Of a stretch of DNA of 64,000 bases, positions 17,909 through 28,700 are shown piece after piece (position 1 is the first letter of the stretch; every line of letters starts with the position of its first letter). The stretch is from Thecamonas trahens ATCC 50062 (taxonomy: Eukaryota; Apusozoa; Apusomonadida; Apusomonadidae): positions 142,888 through 206,887 of the forward strand of contig NW_013657620.1 of assembly GCF_000142905.1 (NCBI RefSeq), in the 5' to 3' direction. A program made the translations under genes and the position numbers. The notes under the pieces are model-generated. The model did not search any database. It saw only the letters and a list, made by a program, of their open reading frames with translations, and had not been told where the DNA came from.

Positions 17909-19916
17909 TTAGTAGAAGGCGGTAGTGTGGAGGATGGAGGTCCGCTCACGCTTCTGGAACTTGTTGAGGACCGACTCGAGATCGTCCTCGAGGTCGTCGA
18001 TGTTCTCGATCTCGTTGATGAGCTTGAGGGTGACCTGGCCACCGAGGGTGGCGGCCTCCGAGTTATCGACGGTCTCGATGTTGATGACCTGGACCGGGTC
18101 CATAGTCTGCGAGCCGCGCTCGAGCAGGTCGGTGAGGACGGCCTCAAAAACGCGGTTTTCAAAGCAGACAACGACGTCAACCTGGACGTCGGCATCGGCG
18201 TGGTTGGCGTGCTGCCACTTCTCGGGCATGGTCTTGGTGTCGATGTTGCGCTCGAGCATGGCGAGCATGCCGTTGCGGCGGTAGAGCTCCTCGTCCTTGG
18301 AGAGGAGGTCCTCGTACACGTCCTTGTACGTGGCGGTGCCGTACTCGTAGCAGTTGGGCTTGTCGCGCGACGGGCCCGGGATCTTGATCTGCGAGCCGGT
18401 GCCAAAGGACGAGACGTTAAAGCCCTTCTTCTGCAGCACGTAGTGGGCCTCCATGGAACGGTTCATGTTGGAGGCACAGACCATGGTGTAGCGGTACTTT
18501 TGCTTCTTGCGCTGCGAGGCCTCGCGGGCCTCGCGCTCGGCAGCAGCCTCGCGCCGCTTCTCCAGCATCGACGCCATCTGGGCCTTGCGCTCAGCGGCAG
18601 CCTTGCGGGCGGCCTCGCGCTTGGCCTCCTGCTCGCGCAGCTGCTCCTCGCGACGGGCGGCGGCCTCTGCGGCGGCGGCGGCCTCGGCCTCTGCGGCGCG
18701 GCGTGCAGCCTCTGCGGCGGCGGCCTTGGCGGCGGCTTCTGCGGCGGCGCGGGCGGCGGCCTCGGCAGCCTTGGCCTCCTCTGCGGCGGCAGCGAGGCGG
18801 GCCTCCTCCTCCTTGCGCTTGCGGGCCTTCTCGGCCTGCGCGGCGCGCCAGGACCGGATGGCTTCGGCCTTGTCGGCGGCGCGACGGGCCTTGTCGGCCT
18901 TGCGCGACTCAACGGCAGAAGTCGACGCCTCGCCACCGAGCTTCTTGCGGCGCTTGCGAGCGTCGACGTCGAGGAGCGGCTCGCGGACCTCCCACGGCGA
19001 GACGCGGTCGTAGTCGGCGCCATCGGCCGGAGGGTCAAACTCCCCGGTCTCCTCGTTGTACCAGATGACCTGCAGGCACTCCCAGCAGGTGACCGATGGG
19101 AGCTTGGCGTGGATGCGGCCAAGGTACCAGGTGTCGTCGAACTTTTGCTCAACCTCGTCGTCCTTCAGCCACGCAGTGTGGATCGACGACTCGTACAGGG
19201 CGTAGGGAATGATAAAGTCCGGCTCTGACGCATTCCTATCCAGCGAGATCATCAACCGGTTGGCCTCCTCCCCTCCGCCCGTCACATAGTCATCGTCGTC
19301 CGGATGGATGTCCAGCACCACCTGGGTGTGATTCTCCGCCACCGAGGTGATGGCTACCACTGTCGCATGCACCATGTCGAGTTTGCGCAGGCCATTCTGT
19401 GTGCATGGGTATGTGTGTGTTAGTATGTATGTATGTATGTATGTGTGTGTATGTATGTGTGTGTGTGTGTGTATGTATGTATGCATGTATGTGTGTGTGT
19501 GTGTGTATGTGTGTGGCATGGGTGCGTCAAGTCGCCTTGGGTTGTGGCGGGGGAGGGAGACGGGGGGGGGGATGGGCATGGTGGCAGCGGGAGAAGTACT
19601 GGGCAGGGGAGTGTATAAACAAGGACAGGGGGTGGACGGGGTAGAGGAGCAGGTGTGGGGCAGGTATGGGTATGTGTGCGGTATGTGTGAGGCACAGGGT
19701 AGAGGTGGGAAGGGCAGGGCAGGGGGGAGGGGGCGGAGGGTGTACCTTTGTGTCGGCGGCAAAGTGGTCGGTGTGCTTGGCATGGCCCTCCTGGATGTAC
19801 ACCACTTCAAGGCCAGGACGGAGCTTGGGGAAGAGGTCTCCGTCAGGTGCAAAGACCTCATCACGGCCCCCGTTGCCGTCTTGGTTGTTCTCGCGCTTCC
19901 GCTTCTTGTTGTCCAT
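17909..19916 (-). CDS. SSU72: Ssu72 RNA polymerase II CTD phosphatase fused to a BRWD/PHIP-type Tudor-like domain
   Basis: Model is complement(join(17909..19396, 19746..19916)), 552 aa; the 349-nt intron (GTACA..CAG) is in phase 0. The C-terminal ~195 residues are a complete Ssu72: the CX5R phosphatase loop VCASNMNRS (catalytic Cys near residue 364), FGTGSQIKIPGPS, the D/E region VVVCFENRVFEAV, and the family ending LHTTAFY. Ssu72 removes Ser5/Ser7 phosphate from the Pol II CTD. The N-terminal ~190 residues are the region found in BRWD/PHIP proteins (LRPGLEVVYIQEGHAKHTDHF; DTWYLGRIHAK; DRVSPWEVREP), which in PHIP forms a histone-tail-reading crypto-Tudor. A long Ala/Glu/Arg helix (about 210-350) joins the two. 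Ssu72 is normally ~200 aa and stand-alone. Confidence 0.9.
19415..19515. repeat. TG/ATGT microsatellite within the Ssu72-fusion intron
   Basis: A run of TGTG and ATGT units lies at the 3' end of the intron (CA-rich on the coding strand), immediately upstream of the acceptor CACACAG. The rest of the intron is G-rich on the plus strand. Confidence 0.85.
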
Positions 19917-20123
19917 TCTGTGGGGTGTGTGCAGCGCACAGAGAGGAAGGGAGAGAGAGAGAGAGGGGTGCCGCCTAGTGGTAGTGGTAGCGGTCGGGCG
20001 GAGTGGCAGGCGGTGGCTGGCAGGCTGACTGCTCGGTCATCCACACTGGAGCAGTGGTATGGGTCTGATGGCTTTTCATGGCTTTCATGGTGGGGGTTAG
20101 TTCGTGGGGAGGGGGAGGGCGGC

Positions 20124-21624
20124 TTAGCCGCGCTTGGTTGAGGCGACCGATGGGCGACGCGAGACAGAGCCGCGGCGACCGGGCATGGTGCGGAGGGCGC
20201 GGGCGCCGGGCGCAACCGAATGGCGACGGCCCTGGGAGCGCATGCCCGGCGGGAGAGCCGATGGGGCCGTCGGCTTGGGCGCGCGCTCTTCCTCGGCGGC
20301 AGCACTGTCCTCCTCCTCATCACGGACGACGGCGACGCCATCGAGGCGCTTAAGGCGCGGCAGGCGCTCCAGAGCCATGGCGCGATAGTCGGCTCCGTCC
20401 TCGGTCAGCTTGGCCTCGAGCGGGTTGCCGAGGAATTCCAGATCCTCCAGCTCGGGAAGCTCGATGAGGTACTCAAACTGCGACCAGTCCTTGACCTTGT
20501 TGTAGCGGATGTACAGCTGCTTGATCTTCTTGCACAGCCGGATGCCCACCAGCCGCTCGATCGAGTTGTACGAGATCCACAGATTCTGCAGCGTGCCTGA
20601 AATCGGCTCGAGATTCTCCAGTTTCTTGATGTTGTTCCGCGAGAGCGAGAGCGTCACAATGTTGTGCAAGCCGGACAAGTGCGAGATCTTCTCGATCGCG
20701 TTGGTCGACAGCGCCAGATGCTTGACCGCCGTCAGCGTCGACAGGTTCGAGTCCATCGCACGAATAGGTGGCAGCTGCATGTACAGCTTGACCACCTCGG
20801 CGTCCGACGCCGACACCCCATGCTTCTTCTCCTACTCACGCCAACTCGCGGTTAGTCGTCGTTCACACCCTCGCAGCCTCCCACCCCCGCCCCCTGCCCA
20901 CCCCCACACCATCACGTACCCACAGCATGATCGCCTGCTTGATTGTGGTATACTGCTTGCGCGACGATGCCTGTTACCCCACACGCGCAGCCCCCAAGGA
21001 GAGCGAGTACCGCCACCACGACCAGGTCCACAACCCAGACAAAGACCACGACGCCGCCAGAGCCACCAAACACCACACCAAGCACCACCCACCAACAGTC
21101 ATGTGAGTACCACCTACCGTCCCCTCCCTCCCCCCCTGACCACTGCTTCCCCTTCCCCTCCCCCTTCCACGCCTTGGCGCCCAACGGCTGTCACCAAANN
21201 NNNNNNNNNNNNNNNNNNNNNNNNNNNNNNNNNNNNNNNNNNNNNNNNNNNNNNNNNNNNNNNNNNNNNNNNNNNNNNNNNNNNNNNNNNNNNNNNNNNN
21301 NNNNNNNNNNNNNNNNNNNNNNNNNNNNNNNNNNNNNNNNNNNNNNNNNNNNNNNNNNNNNNNNNNNNNNNNNNNNNNNNNNNNNNNNNNNNNNNNNNNN
21401 NNNNNNNNNNNNNNNNNNNNNNNNNNNNNNNNNNNNNNNNNNNNNNNNNNNNNNNNNNNNNNNNNNNNNNNNNNNNNNNNNNNNNNNNNNNNNNNNNNNN
21501 NNNNNNNNNNNNNNNNNNNNNNNNNNNNNNNNNNNNNNNNNNNNNNNNNNNNNNNNNNNNNNNNNNNNNNNNNNACCCCCCCCACACACACTCTCTCTAT
21601 CCCTCTCACTACTATCCGTACCAT
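20124..21624 (-). CDS. DNAL1: Outer-arm dynein light chain 1 (leucine-rich repeat)
   Basis: Best model is complement(join(20124..20831, 20920..20970, 21622..21624)), about 253 aa. DNAL1/LC1 is an LRR protein on the gamma (outer-arm) dynein heavy chain of motile flagella. Conserved stretches are YTTIKQAIMLW joined to EKKHGVSASDAEVVKLYMQ, LPPIRAMDSNLSTL, LALSTNAIEKISHLSGL, LSLSRNNIKKLENL, LWISYNSIERL and LEFLGNPLEAKL. The C-terminal ~60 residues are a lineage-specific basic tail. The 88-nt intron (GTACGTGA..TAG) contains a good branch site (GACTAAC). The first coding exon is inferred to be a bare ATG followed by GTACGG, with an intron spanning the assembly gap. A second candidate start (ATGACT, 21102) is weaker. 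The gene implies a flagellated cell. Confidence 0.88.
21199..21574. other. Assembly gap (376 N)
   Basis: Undetermined bases. By my model the gap falls inside intron 1 of the dynein light chain gene. It is flanked by C-rich and CACACA sequence, a likely reason for the failed assembly. Confidence 0.95.
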
Positions 21625-22181
21625 GGCTGCTATTCGCAACTCGGTCGAGTGCGGTGGCAATGGCCAGGCCAAGGCTGGGCTCGTCGGTCAAGTCCACCAC
21701 CTGCTCTCCTGCCCATGTCGCCAAACGCAAATCGTCCTCTCGTTCCCTCCGCTCTCCCTCCGTTCACCCGCTCCTCCCGGTTTGCCCAGTTTGCTCGCTC
21801 CCCCCCCCCCCCCCCCCCCCTTCCCGTTTGCCCCTGGCTATTCGCTCGCTCGTTCGACTGCTTCTGCTTGACGACGGAGAGGCATTTTGATCGAGCTGTA
21901 CACTAAAACTAGCCTCGGCTTGTACTTTCCAGATGATCCCCACCACATACGCTTGTGCGGATCAATCAAAGGGTTGATGGTACCCCCCCTCGTGACATGG
22001 ATGCCCCATCGCTTATCGGTTGGCTGGTTGTGGTATGGCTGTGCTGTTAGGAAATCATTGTCAGACAAAATATTTTTCGGCTGGCCTCTCCCCCACGCAT
22101 GCGTCTCGTGGGCTCAGCTCATTGGTGGGACAGCCAAGTCTCTGGGCGAGTCGCACTCGACTCGTATATCTGTAAGCAAAC
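21625..22181. other. Intergenic region between dynein LC1 and bestrophin 1
   Basis: A plus-strand open frame starts at 21623 but overlaps the inferred minus-strand ATG (the site is CCATGG) and becomes poly-Pro at a C-run (21800-21820), so I do not call it. The right part (21880-22180) is less GC-rich than its surroundings and includes the AT stretch near 22066-22078, a plausible promoter for the bestrophin gene. No RNA gene is seen. Confidence 0.4.
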
Positions 22182-23369
22182 ATGACGCCTCGATACGATG
22201 GTGAGAACATTCTCGCTGTCATCATGAGGCGCGAGGGCTCGGTCTTTTTCAAGCGCAACGTGCTGGGCGTATCGGCCGTGGCCACCATGGTGGCGCTTGC
22301 CACTTGCGCCATTGTCCTGCCACTCGAAGGCGTGTCTGACAGCGAGGACGACGCCGTCATCCGCCCGGAGCTCCACGCCATGGTCGGTTTTGGCCTCACC
22401 TTCCTGCTCTCGTTCCGGGCCTCGATCGCGTATGGACGGTACTTTGAAGGCCTCACGGCGTTGACAAGCATGCGGTCTGCAGTGACCAATGGCATCTCCA
22501 TGACACTCGGCGCCATGCCCAACACGCCACAGCGGCGCGACGTCATTCTCCTCTTCCGCATCCTCTACCAGTCGATGTCCAACGTGCTGCAGGGTACATG
22601 CGGCCTCGACTACCTCGCGCCCGATCTCATCGAGCCGGCCACCTCTTTTGGCCTCACCGTGGTCCCGCCGACCGAGTGGCCGTCGGTCGTCTCGTCGCTC
22701 CTCAACCAGCGGCTGCTGATCCAAGACATGGCCGCGCCGTCGCAGGAGGACGTCAAGCGCCTCAACTTTTTCCGCCACACCTCGAGGCTCTATGACGCCG
22801 CCTCCACCGCCATCGACGCCTTCCACTCAGGAACCCGGGTCTCGGCCACCCAGATGCCTTTCCCTTTCGTTCAGACGCTTTACGTCATCCTGATTGTTTT
22901 CCTTTTGACGCTGCCGCTTACTCTTGTCCGGTCGCTTGGCTGGCTCACCCCGGTTGCTCTCCTTCTCATCTCAGTTGCCTTTTCCTCGATTGACGCCATC
23001 GCCGCAGAGCTCGACGAGCCGTTTGGGACGGACGCCAACGATCTCGATCTCGATTTGGTCGAGCACGAGTTCCACACCACCATCGCCACCATGGTCGCCA
23101 CTATCGAGGGTGTTGAGGACCAGTTGGCCGCAAACTACCGTGCCAACCTGCCGAACTTCGCGCTCAGCGGCGATGCCTTGACTGGCAAGGCGAACCAGGC
23201 TGGAGCCACCCATGCTGCTGCTGCCGACGCCAAGCCAGCGCCACCAACCACGCCCATGACACCGCATCGTGACCCGCTCTCGGAGTTTACTGATGACGGA
23301 TCCATGTACGAAGAGTACGACGATTTCGCCTCGGTCTCCACTGGCGCCCACAACGACTCCCACGTTTAG
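22182..23369 (+). CDS. Bestrophin-like anion channel, copy 1
   Basis: The protein is 395 aa, of the bestrophin/RFP-TM family (chloride and bicarbonate channels). It has an early basic segment, TM1 at ~33-50, TM2 with the family stretch FLLSFRASIAYGRYFEG (~residues 75-95), the conserved motif PFPFVQTLYVILIVFLLTLP (TM3), a following TM4 (GWLTPVALLLISVAFSSIDA), and the acidic DEPFGTDANDLDLD, equivalent to the Ca2+-clasp region of bestrophins. The C-terminal ~80 residues are variable. The start ATG follows an A/C-rich leader. It is a tandem paralogue of the next gene, 284 nt apart. Confidence 0.88.
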   Translation: MTPRYDGENILAVIMRREGSVFFKRNVLGVSAVATMVALATCAIVLPLEGVSDSEDDAVIRPELHAMVGFGLTFLLSFRASIAYGRYFEGLTALTSMRSAVTNGISMTLGAMPNTPQRRDVILLFRILYQSMSNVLQGTCGLDYLAPDLIEPATSFGLTVVPPTEWPSVVSSLLNQRLLIQDMAAPSQEDVKRLNFFRHTSRLYDAASTAIDAFHSGTRVSATQMPFPFVQTLYVILIVFLLTLPLTLVRSLGWLTPVALLLISVAFSSIDAIAAELDEPFGTDANDLDLDLVEHEFHTTIATMVATIEGVEDQLAANYRANLPNFALSGDALTGKANQAGATHAAAADAKPAPPTTPMTPHRDPLSEFTDDGSMYEEYDDFASVSTGAHNDSHV

Positions 23370-23653
23370 TGGCGCCATCGGCCTCCCGCACTTGTCCTAT
23401 GATGCTCTGGCCCGCCAACATTGCTCCATCTTGCGCCAACTCCAACCCGCACCAAGCCGCGCCACAACCAGCTCCGTGCTGCTACGTGGCAAACCGGCAC
23501 CCACGTGGGTTCGCGCCTTTTGAGCGATGTTTGCACACGGCCTGCAAGGACGAAGCTTCCTGTCCACGCGGGTACGCTGAATGAGCCACACTTCACCCGC
23601 ACATACCTCCCGTCCACCCCTCTCGTACATATTCAACCTTACACATACACAAC

Positions 23654-24892
23654 ATGCACATGATTCCGTTGTACAACGCCAAGAGCATCCCCTCGGTTAT
23701 TTTTCGCCGCAAAGGCTCAGTCTTTTTCTCGTCACGCGTCTTGGGCGTCACGGCGGTCTCCACACTCGTCGCCATCGCCACCTGCCTGGCAGTCCTTAAC
23801 ACGGCTGGCGCCAGTTCGGACGATGAGCAAGCGCTCATCCGACCCGAGCTGCATGCCCTTGTCGGCTTTGGCCTCACCTTCTTGCTCTCCTTCCGGGCCT
23901 CGATTGCCTACGGATGCTACTTTGAGGGCCTCACCGCGGCGACGGCAATGCGAGCGGCGGTGACCAACGGCGTGGGCATGGCACTCGGCTCGTTGCCAGA
24001 CACCGCCCAGCGCAGCGACATTGTGGTGCTCTTCCGCATCCTCCATCAGTCGATGTGCAACGTGCTGCGTGGCGTCACCGGGCTGGACTACCTCGCCCGC
24101 GATCTTGTCCAACCGGCGGTCGACTTTGGCCTCGCCGCCGCGGCGCCCCAGACCTGGCCAGCAGCCGCAGCGGCGCTCATCAAGCAGCGGCTTCTCATCC
24201 GCGACTTGGACGCACCAACCGATGCCGACTTGAAGCGCATCAACTTCTACCGCAACGTCTCGCGGCTGTACGACGCAGTCGGCACGGCGATGGAGGCGTA
24301 CCTTGCCGCTTCGCGGGTCTCTTCCACCCAGATGCCGTTCCCGTTCGTCCAAGCGCTCTACGTCATTCTCGTAGTCTTTCTCGTCACCCTTCCGCTCACC
24401 ATTGTCCGCGCCCTCGGTTGGCTCACACCTGTTGCCCTCTTTATGATCTCGGCGGCGTTTGCGTCCATCGATGCCATCGCCGCCGAGCTCGACGAGCCTT
24501 TTGGCGACGAGGCCAACAACCTCGATCTCGGCCGCTCCGAGGCCGCCCTTACCGACGACATCACAACCATGACTCTCGCCGTCAAGTCGGTCGAGTCGAC
24601 GCTGTACACGCGGCTCAAAACGCAGTCCAAGCCACTCACACCCACACCTGCTCCTTTGCCAGCAGACCTTGTCGTGCCCATGCCGACGATCTCTTGCCCA
24701 GACGCCAGCTCCGGCGGCGATGAGAGCCATCTTCCCGTCACGCCCATCACGCCGCACGAGTTGACCTCCCAGCCGATGCACTCGGACTCGTATGCCCCGC
24801 GCGGTCTGACGTCTTCGCTCTCTGACGTACAAACTTCGGTCTCGTCATCATCCTTCTCCTCCTCCGGCCTCGGCACCATCCTCGAGGTCTGA
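23654..24892 (+). CDS. Bestrophin-like anion channel, copy 2
   Basis: The protein is 412 aa and clearly paralogous to the upstream gene along its length (FLLSFRASIAYG, QMPFPFVQALYVILVVF, GWLTPVALFMISAAFASIDA, AAELDEPFGDEANNLDL). Differences are an Arg to Cys change in the FRASIAYGxYFEG segment (YGR in copy 1, YGC here), a shortened acidic region after DEPFG, and a longer Ser/Pro-rich tail with MTPxxP-like sites. A second ATG lies two codons downstream. The pair probably arose by local duplication. Subcellular site and gating are unknown. Confidence 0.88.
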   Translation: MHMIPLYNAKSIPSVIFRRKGSVFFSSRVLGVTAVSTLVAIATCLAVLNTAGASSDDEQALIRPELHALVGFGLTFLLSFRASIAYGCYFEGLTAATAMRAAVTNGVGMALGSLPDTAQRSDIVVLFRILHQSMCNVLRGVTGLDYLARDLVQPAVDFGLAAAAPQTWPAAAAALIKQRLLIRDLDAPTDADLKRINFYRNVSRLYDAVGTAMEAYLAASRVSSTQMPFPFVQALYVILVVFLVTLPLTIVRALGWLTPVALFMISAAFASIDAIAAELDEPFGDEANNLDLGRSEAALTDDITTMTLAVKSVESTLYTRLKTQSKPLTPTPAPLPADLVVPMPTISCPDASSGGDESHLPVTPITPHELTSQPMHSDSYAPRGLTSSLSDVQTSVSSSSFSSSGLGTILEV

Positions 24893-25007
24893 CTGCCGTC
24901 ATCAGTCCGCTGGCTCTGTCTACGGCCTTTTCCTGCACATACCCACGCTATCCACTTGCGGATGCGACAGGGATCAAAGCTGTTGACAGGGACCTTGCCA
25001 GCCTGGA

Positions 25008-25642
25008 TTAACCCTTGACGGTACGGTCGTTCGGACGCGTTGTACGCATTGTCGCGCGTCCGAACGAGTGAACAACGCGATGATGCTCGGCTTCCAGGTC
25101 ACCGGCCGACGCTGCGTGACGCTTGCTTGGCCTGCGGCTTGAGGTGGGAGGCGCGCCCGTACGTGATGGCGGCCGAGACGTAGATGCCCGCCTGACGCGA
25201 GCCCACGCTTCGCCATGACTCGCGTGGCTTTTCTGCGACATCATCGACGCCCTCGCCGCCAGTGCCGACGCCGTCAGCTCGCGCCCTCGCCGCCAGCGCC
25301 GACGCCATCAGCTCCGCGCCGTCACGCAAGCGGAAGCGTCCCTCTGCAGCGGCAGCTCGTCTTCACCACTTTCCCCAGCGAGCCGCTCTGCGATGCGACT
25401 GCCTCGCCTGCCGGAAGCTTCATGGGAAGCGATCGCGGCCGCGGACCTTTCGCGCCGCGCACGGCGTCCATCTCTGCATCGCCGACTGTTTTCTGTTGTG
25501 GCCCACATGTGGCCACAGCAGCCATCAACACACTGTACTATTCTCACCCCGCGATTGATGGGCGTTGCGACGTCTGTGGAGCGTCGCGGAGCGCGGCTTG
25601 CGCGATGGACACGTTTGTCCATTCCGCACCGTAAAGGATTAG
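25008..25642 (+). mobile_element. piggyBac-type element remnant, copy 1 (internally deleted)
   Basis: The left end is TTAA followed by CCCTTGACGGTACGGTCG; the right end is the inverted CACCGTAAAGG followed by TTAG (one mutated base in the TTAA). It is about 90% alike by eye to the element at 61819-62618 but lacks some 165 bp of the transposase region present there, and has a small internal duplication near 25240-25320. The C-terminal Cys-rich region of the transposase can be read (CDCLACRKLHGKRSRPRTF..GVHLCIADCF), but two of its Cys are replaced (TFRAAHGV). It is not a functional gene. It ends 131 bp upstream of the UPF2 ATG. Confidence 0.8.
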
Positions 25643-25773
25643 ACGTCATCCGAGCATGGTGCGGTGGAGTCAGCGGCCGGCAGCGGGGAGGGAGGGGGGG
25701 GAGGGAGGGGGGAGGAGGGGGGGGGGGCGGCGGTCGGGAGGCCACTCCTCCCTCAACCCGTCGTACATTACAT

Positions 25774-28700
25774 ATGAGTCAGACCCATACACCCACAAGA
25801 GGGGGAGGTGGTCGTGGCGGTGGTCGTGGTGGTGGTCGTGGTGGTGGTCGTGGTGGTGGTCGTGGAGGTCGTGGAGGAGGAGGAGGAGAAGGAGGCCGTG
25901 GGGGTCGTGGCAGAGGTCGTGGCGGTGGAAGCTCCAAGGGCAAGGGCAAGGGCAAAGGCAAGGGTAATGGCAGAGGCAAGGGCAGAGGCAAGGGCAGGGG
26001 CAAGGGCAGGGGCGATCGGGGTGGTGGTCGTGGTGGTGGTCATGGTCATAGTGGCGGTGGCGGCAAGTCGGCATCGGGCAAGTCGGCATCGGGCAAGTCG
26101 GCGTCAGGCAAGGGATCAGGCAAGGGATCAGGCAAGTCGGCGTCGGGCAAGGGATCAGGCAAGCAGGGCAGTGGTCAGGGGCGGCGTCATCGGCCAAAGA
26201 AGCTGAATGCCAAGGCACAGGCCGAGGCGCTGGCTCGGGCACAGGAGGATGCAGAGGCCCGCAGGGCAGAAGAGGCGGCACGGGCGGCAGCGGCCGAGGC
26301 CGAGGCTGCTCGAGCGGCCGAGGCGGCACGGGTGGCAAAACAAAATGCCGACCGTGAGTGGGTGGCGTGGCGTCGGGAGCTGTATGCTGCAAACTCGGCG
26401 CCGGTTGACCCCGAGGCGGCAGCAGCGGCCAAGACCGGCAAGAAGAAGGGCGCGGCGTCGGTGAAAGGCAACACGTCGTTTATCAAGAAGCTCCGGGCGT
26501 TCAACCTCGCCCAGCGCGACTCGCTCCTTGCCGACATTGACAAGCTCAACATGTCCAAGTTTGTGGAGGAGATCGCGCCGGTCTTCCGCGACATTCCGCT
26601 GGCATCACGGCCGGCACACCGGCTCGCGCTCGAGATCGCCACTGAGCTGCACAAGCGGTACTCGCCCAAGTTTGCCAGCTTGCTCGCGGACGCGCTCGTA
26701 ACGGCTCCACAGGCTGGCAGCGCAGCGGGAACGTCGGGTGAGCCACCGGCGCGCAGCGTGGGCGAGACGCTCACCCTCCTCGCGTATCTCTTCACCGCCG
26801 GGATTGTGCCCAAGCTCACGCCGGTCCTCAACGGGCTCAAGGTGATCATGGCCGCCGACTGCTCGACGTCGCGCAAGTCGGGGTCTGGCGAGCCAAGCTT
26901 TGAGCATGCTGAGGTGCTCGCCAAGTTTGCCGAGACGTTTGGTGACGAGCTCATGGGCGTGGTACCAACCTCGCCACCGCGTGACGACTTTGTCCCGCTC
27001 TTTTCCGGCAGCAGAGCGGTGGCAAGCTACCTGCTTCCGGCCGACGAGCAAGGCGTGCTCCTCAAGATGTTCACCATCTACCACGGGCGGGCGGCAAAGC
27101 ACCTTGTTCAGCTCCACGAGGCGCACCTGGCGGCAGGCACCGGCAGCGCGCCGCCGGCGCTCTACCCGCGGCTCTCGGCAGCGCTCTCGACCCTCTGTCG
27201 CTGGCTTAATTTGGCGTTTCCAGAGCTCCGGCCGCGCGAGGCACCGTCTGTCCGTGCCTCGACCTCGTTCGAGTACGTGCAGACAACCGGGCGGCGACGG
27301 GATCTCAACCGCGGAGACTACGTCGTCTTTCGCGATGAGGACTCACGCGAGTTCTACCAGTCGCTCCGCGACTTGCGCGCCGAGCTGCCAGCAGTTGTCT
27401 TTGGCGCTCCGTCGTCGCTCTTTGACGACGACTTTCCCCTTGAGACGTCGCCGGCGGCGGTGGCGGCGTCTGCGCCTGCGCTGCTGCAGGCCGCCGCGCC
27501 AAGCACGGCGTCCGAGTTTGAGCGGTTTCTCGTCTCGCTGGCCCACCCGCCGTCGACCCGTGACAAGCTCGACGCGCTCGCGCTCGGCTTCTGCAACCTT
27601 GCGGCGGCGTCGCGTGTCAAGCGTGCCGCGTTTGTGACCCACGTCTTTGGCCTGCCCAAAGCCGAGCACGAGCTCCGTCTTTATGCTCGCATCGTGGCGC
27701 TAGTCTCGGGCGCATGCTCGGACGTCGGCGCCTACCTCTGGCTCCTCCTCCGCAGCTCGATCGCCGAGGCGCTACAGGCACGGCTCTCGGCCGACAACCG
27801 CGATTTGTTTGCGCAGGCCCTGAGCAATGCACACTTTGCGGCACATCTGGCGCTGTTTGGCGTCATCGCTCCCACCGAGCTCCTCGCACTTGTCGAACTG
27901 GCCATGGCGTCGTTCGTCCCGCTCGGCGTCGAGGTCTGTGTTGCAGTAGTCGCGGGCGCCGGACGGCTGTTGTACGCGTCACCCGAGACGCAAGAAGCAA
28001 CCGGCAGCGCCCTTGTCAAGATGCGGCGACTGGCGGGCATCGAACGGGTCTCCGAGTCTGCGGCGTCACGTGTCGAGGCCGCGTACTACTGCGTCCACCC
28101 GCCCGACTCGGCCATTCTCCTCAACGAGCGCGCGAGCCTACCGCCGGCCCACGCCTTTTTCGAGCATGTCATGCTCATGGTCCTCGCGCCCGAGACACTC
28201 GACGAAGTCGAGTCCCTCTTTCCGCTCTTTCCCTGGGGCGATGCCGACGACTTTTACCCTTACGCAGTCCGTGTCCTCTCGTCGGTGTGGCGGTTCCGTC
28301 ACGCGGCGCTACCGGACCTCGCCGACCTGCTCTCGGCGCTAGTCTCCTCGCACGAAGCAGTCGTTGTGGACGTTATCGACGAGGTCCTCGCCATGGCTGT
28401 CGAGGCGCTCGAGACACCCTCGGCAGCCACGCACTTACAGCGGCTCTCGGCGCTGTACGCCTTTGTGGGACACTTGTTCAACTACGAACTCATTCCGACC
28501 TCGGCGCTATTTGACGTGCTGTATGCGCTGGTCACCTCGGGCCCGGGCGCGGTTGATCCGTACGACACTTCACGGGTCCGGCTTGTTGTCACTCTCCTCT
28601 CGGTCACCGGAGAGTACCTGGAGGCCGGGACCGACGGCGGGGCGCGGCTCGACGACTTTGCGCTGGTCTTCAAGCGGTTTGTGCTCACTCGTGCGCCGCT

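Noticed and set aside
20816-20816. GTG at 20816 as the dynein LC1 start
   Set aside because: Family homology continues upstream (EKKHGVSAS preceded by YTTIKQAIMLW), so this is internal.
21100-21102. ATGACT as dynein LC1 exon 1
   Set aside because: It requires a GTTGG donor, unlike all other introns here; ATG-GTACGG at 21624 fits better. It cannot be fully excluded because of the gap.
21623-21871. Plus-strand ORF beginning MAAIRNSVE
   Set aside because: The ATG lies in CCATGG, shared with the inferred dynein LC1 start on the other strand. The frame turns into poly-Pro at a C-run, with no homology.
21976-22181. ATG-GTACC at 21976 as a start-codon exon for bestrophin 1
   Set aside because: Splicing to the available acceptor before 22182 gives an immediate stop, while the ATG at 22182 fits the family.
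25393-25773. Extension of the UPF2 frame upstream of 25774
   Set aside because: It runs through the piggyBac remnant in the wrong frame for the transposase and has no UPF2-like sequence, so it is open by chance.
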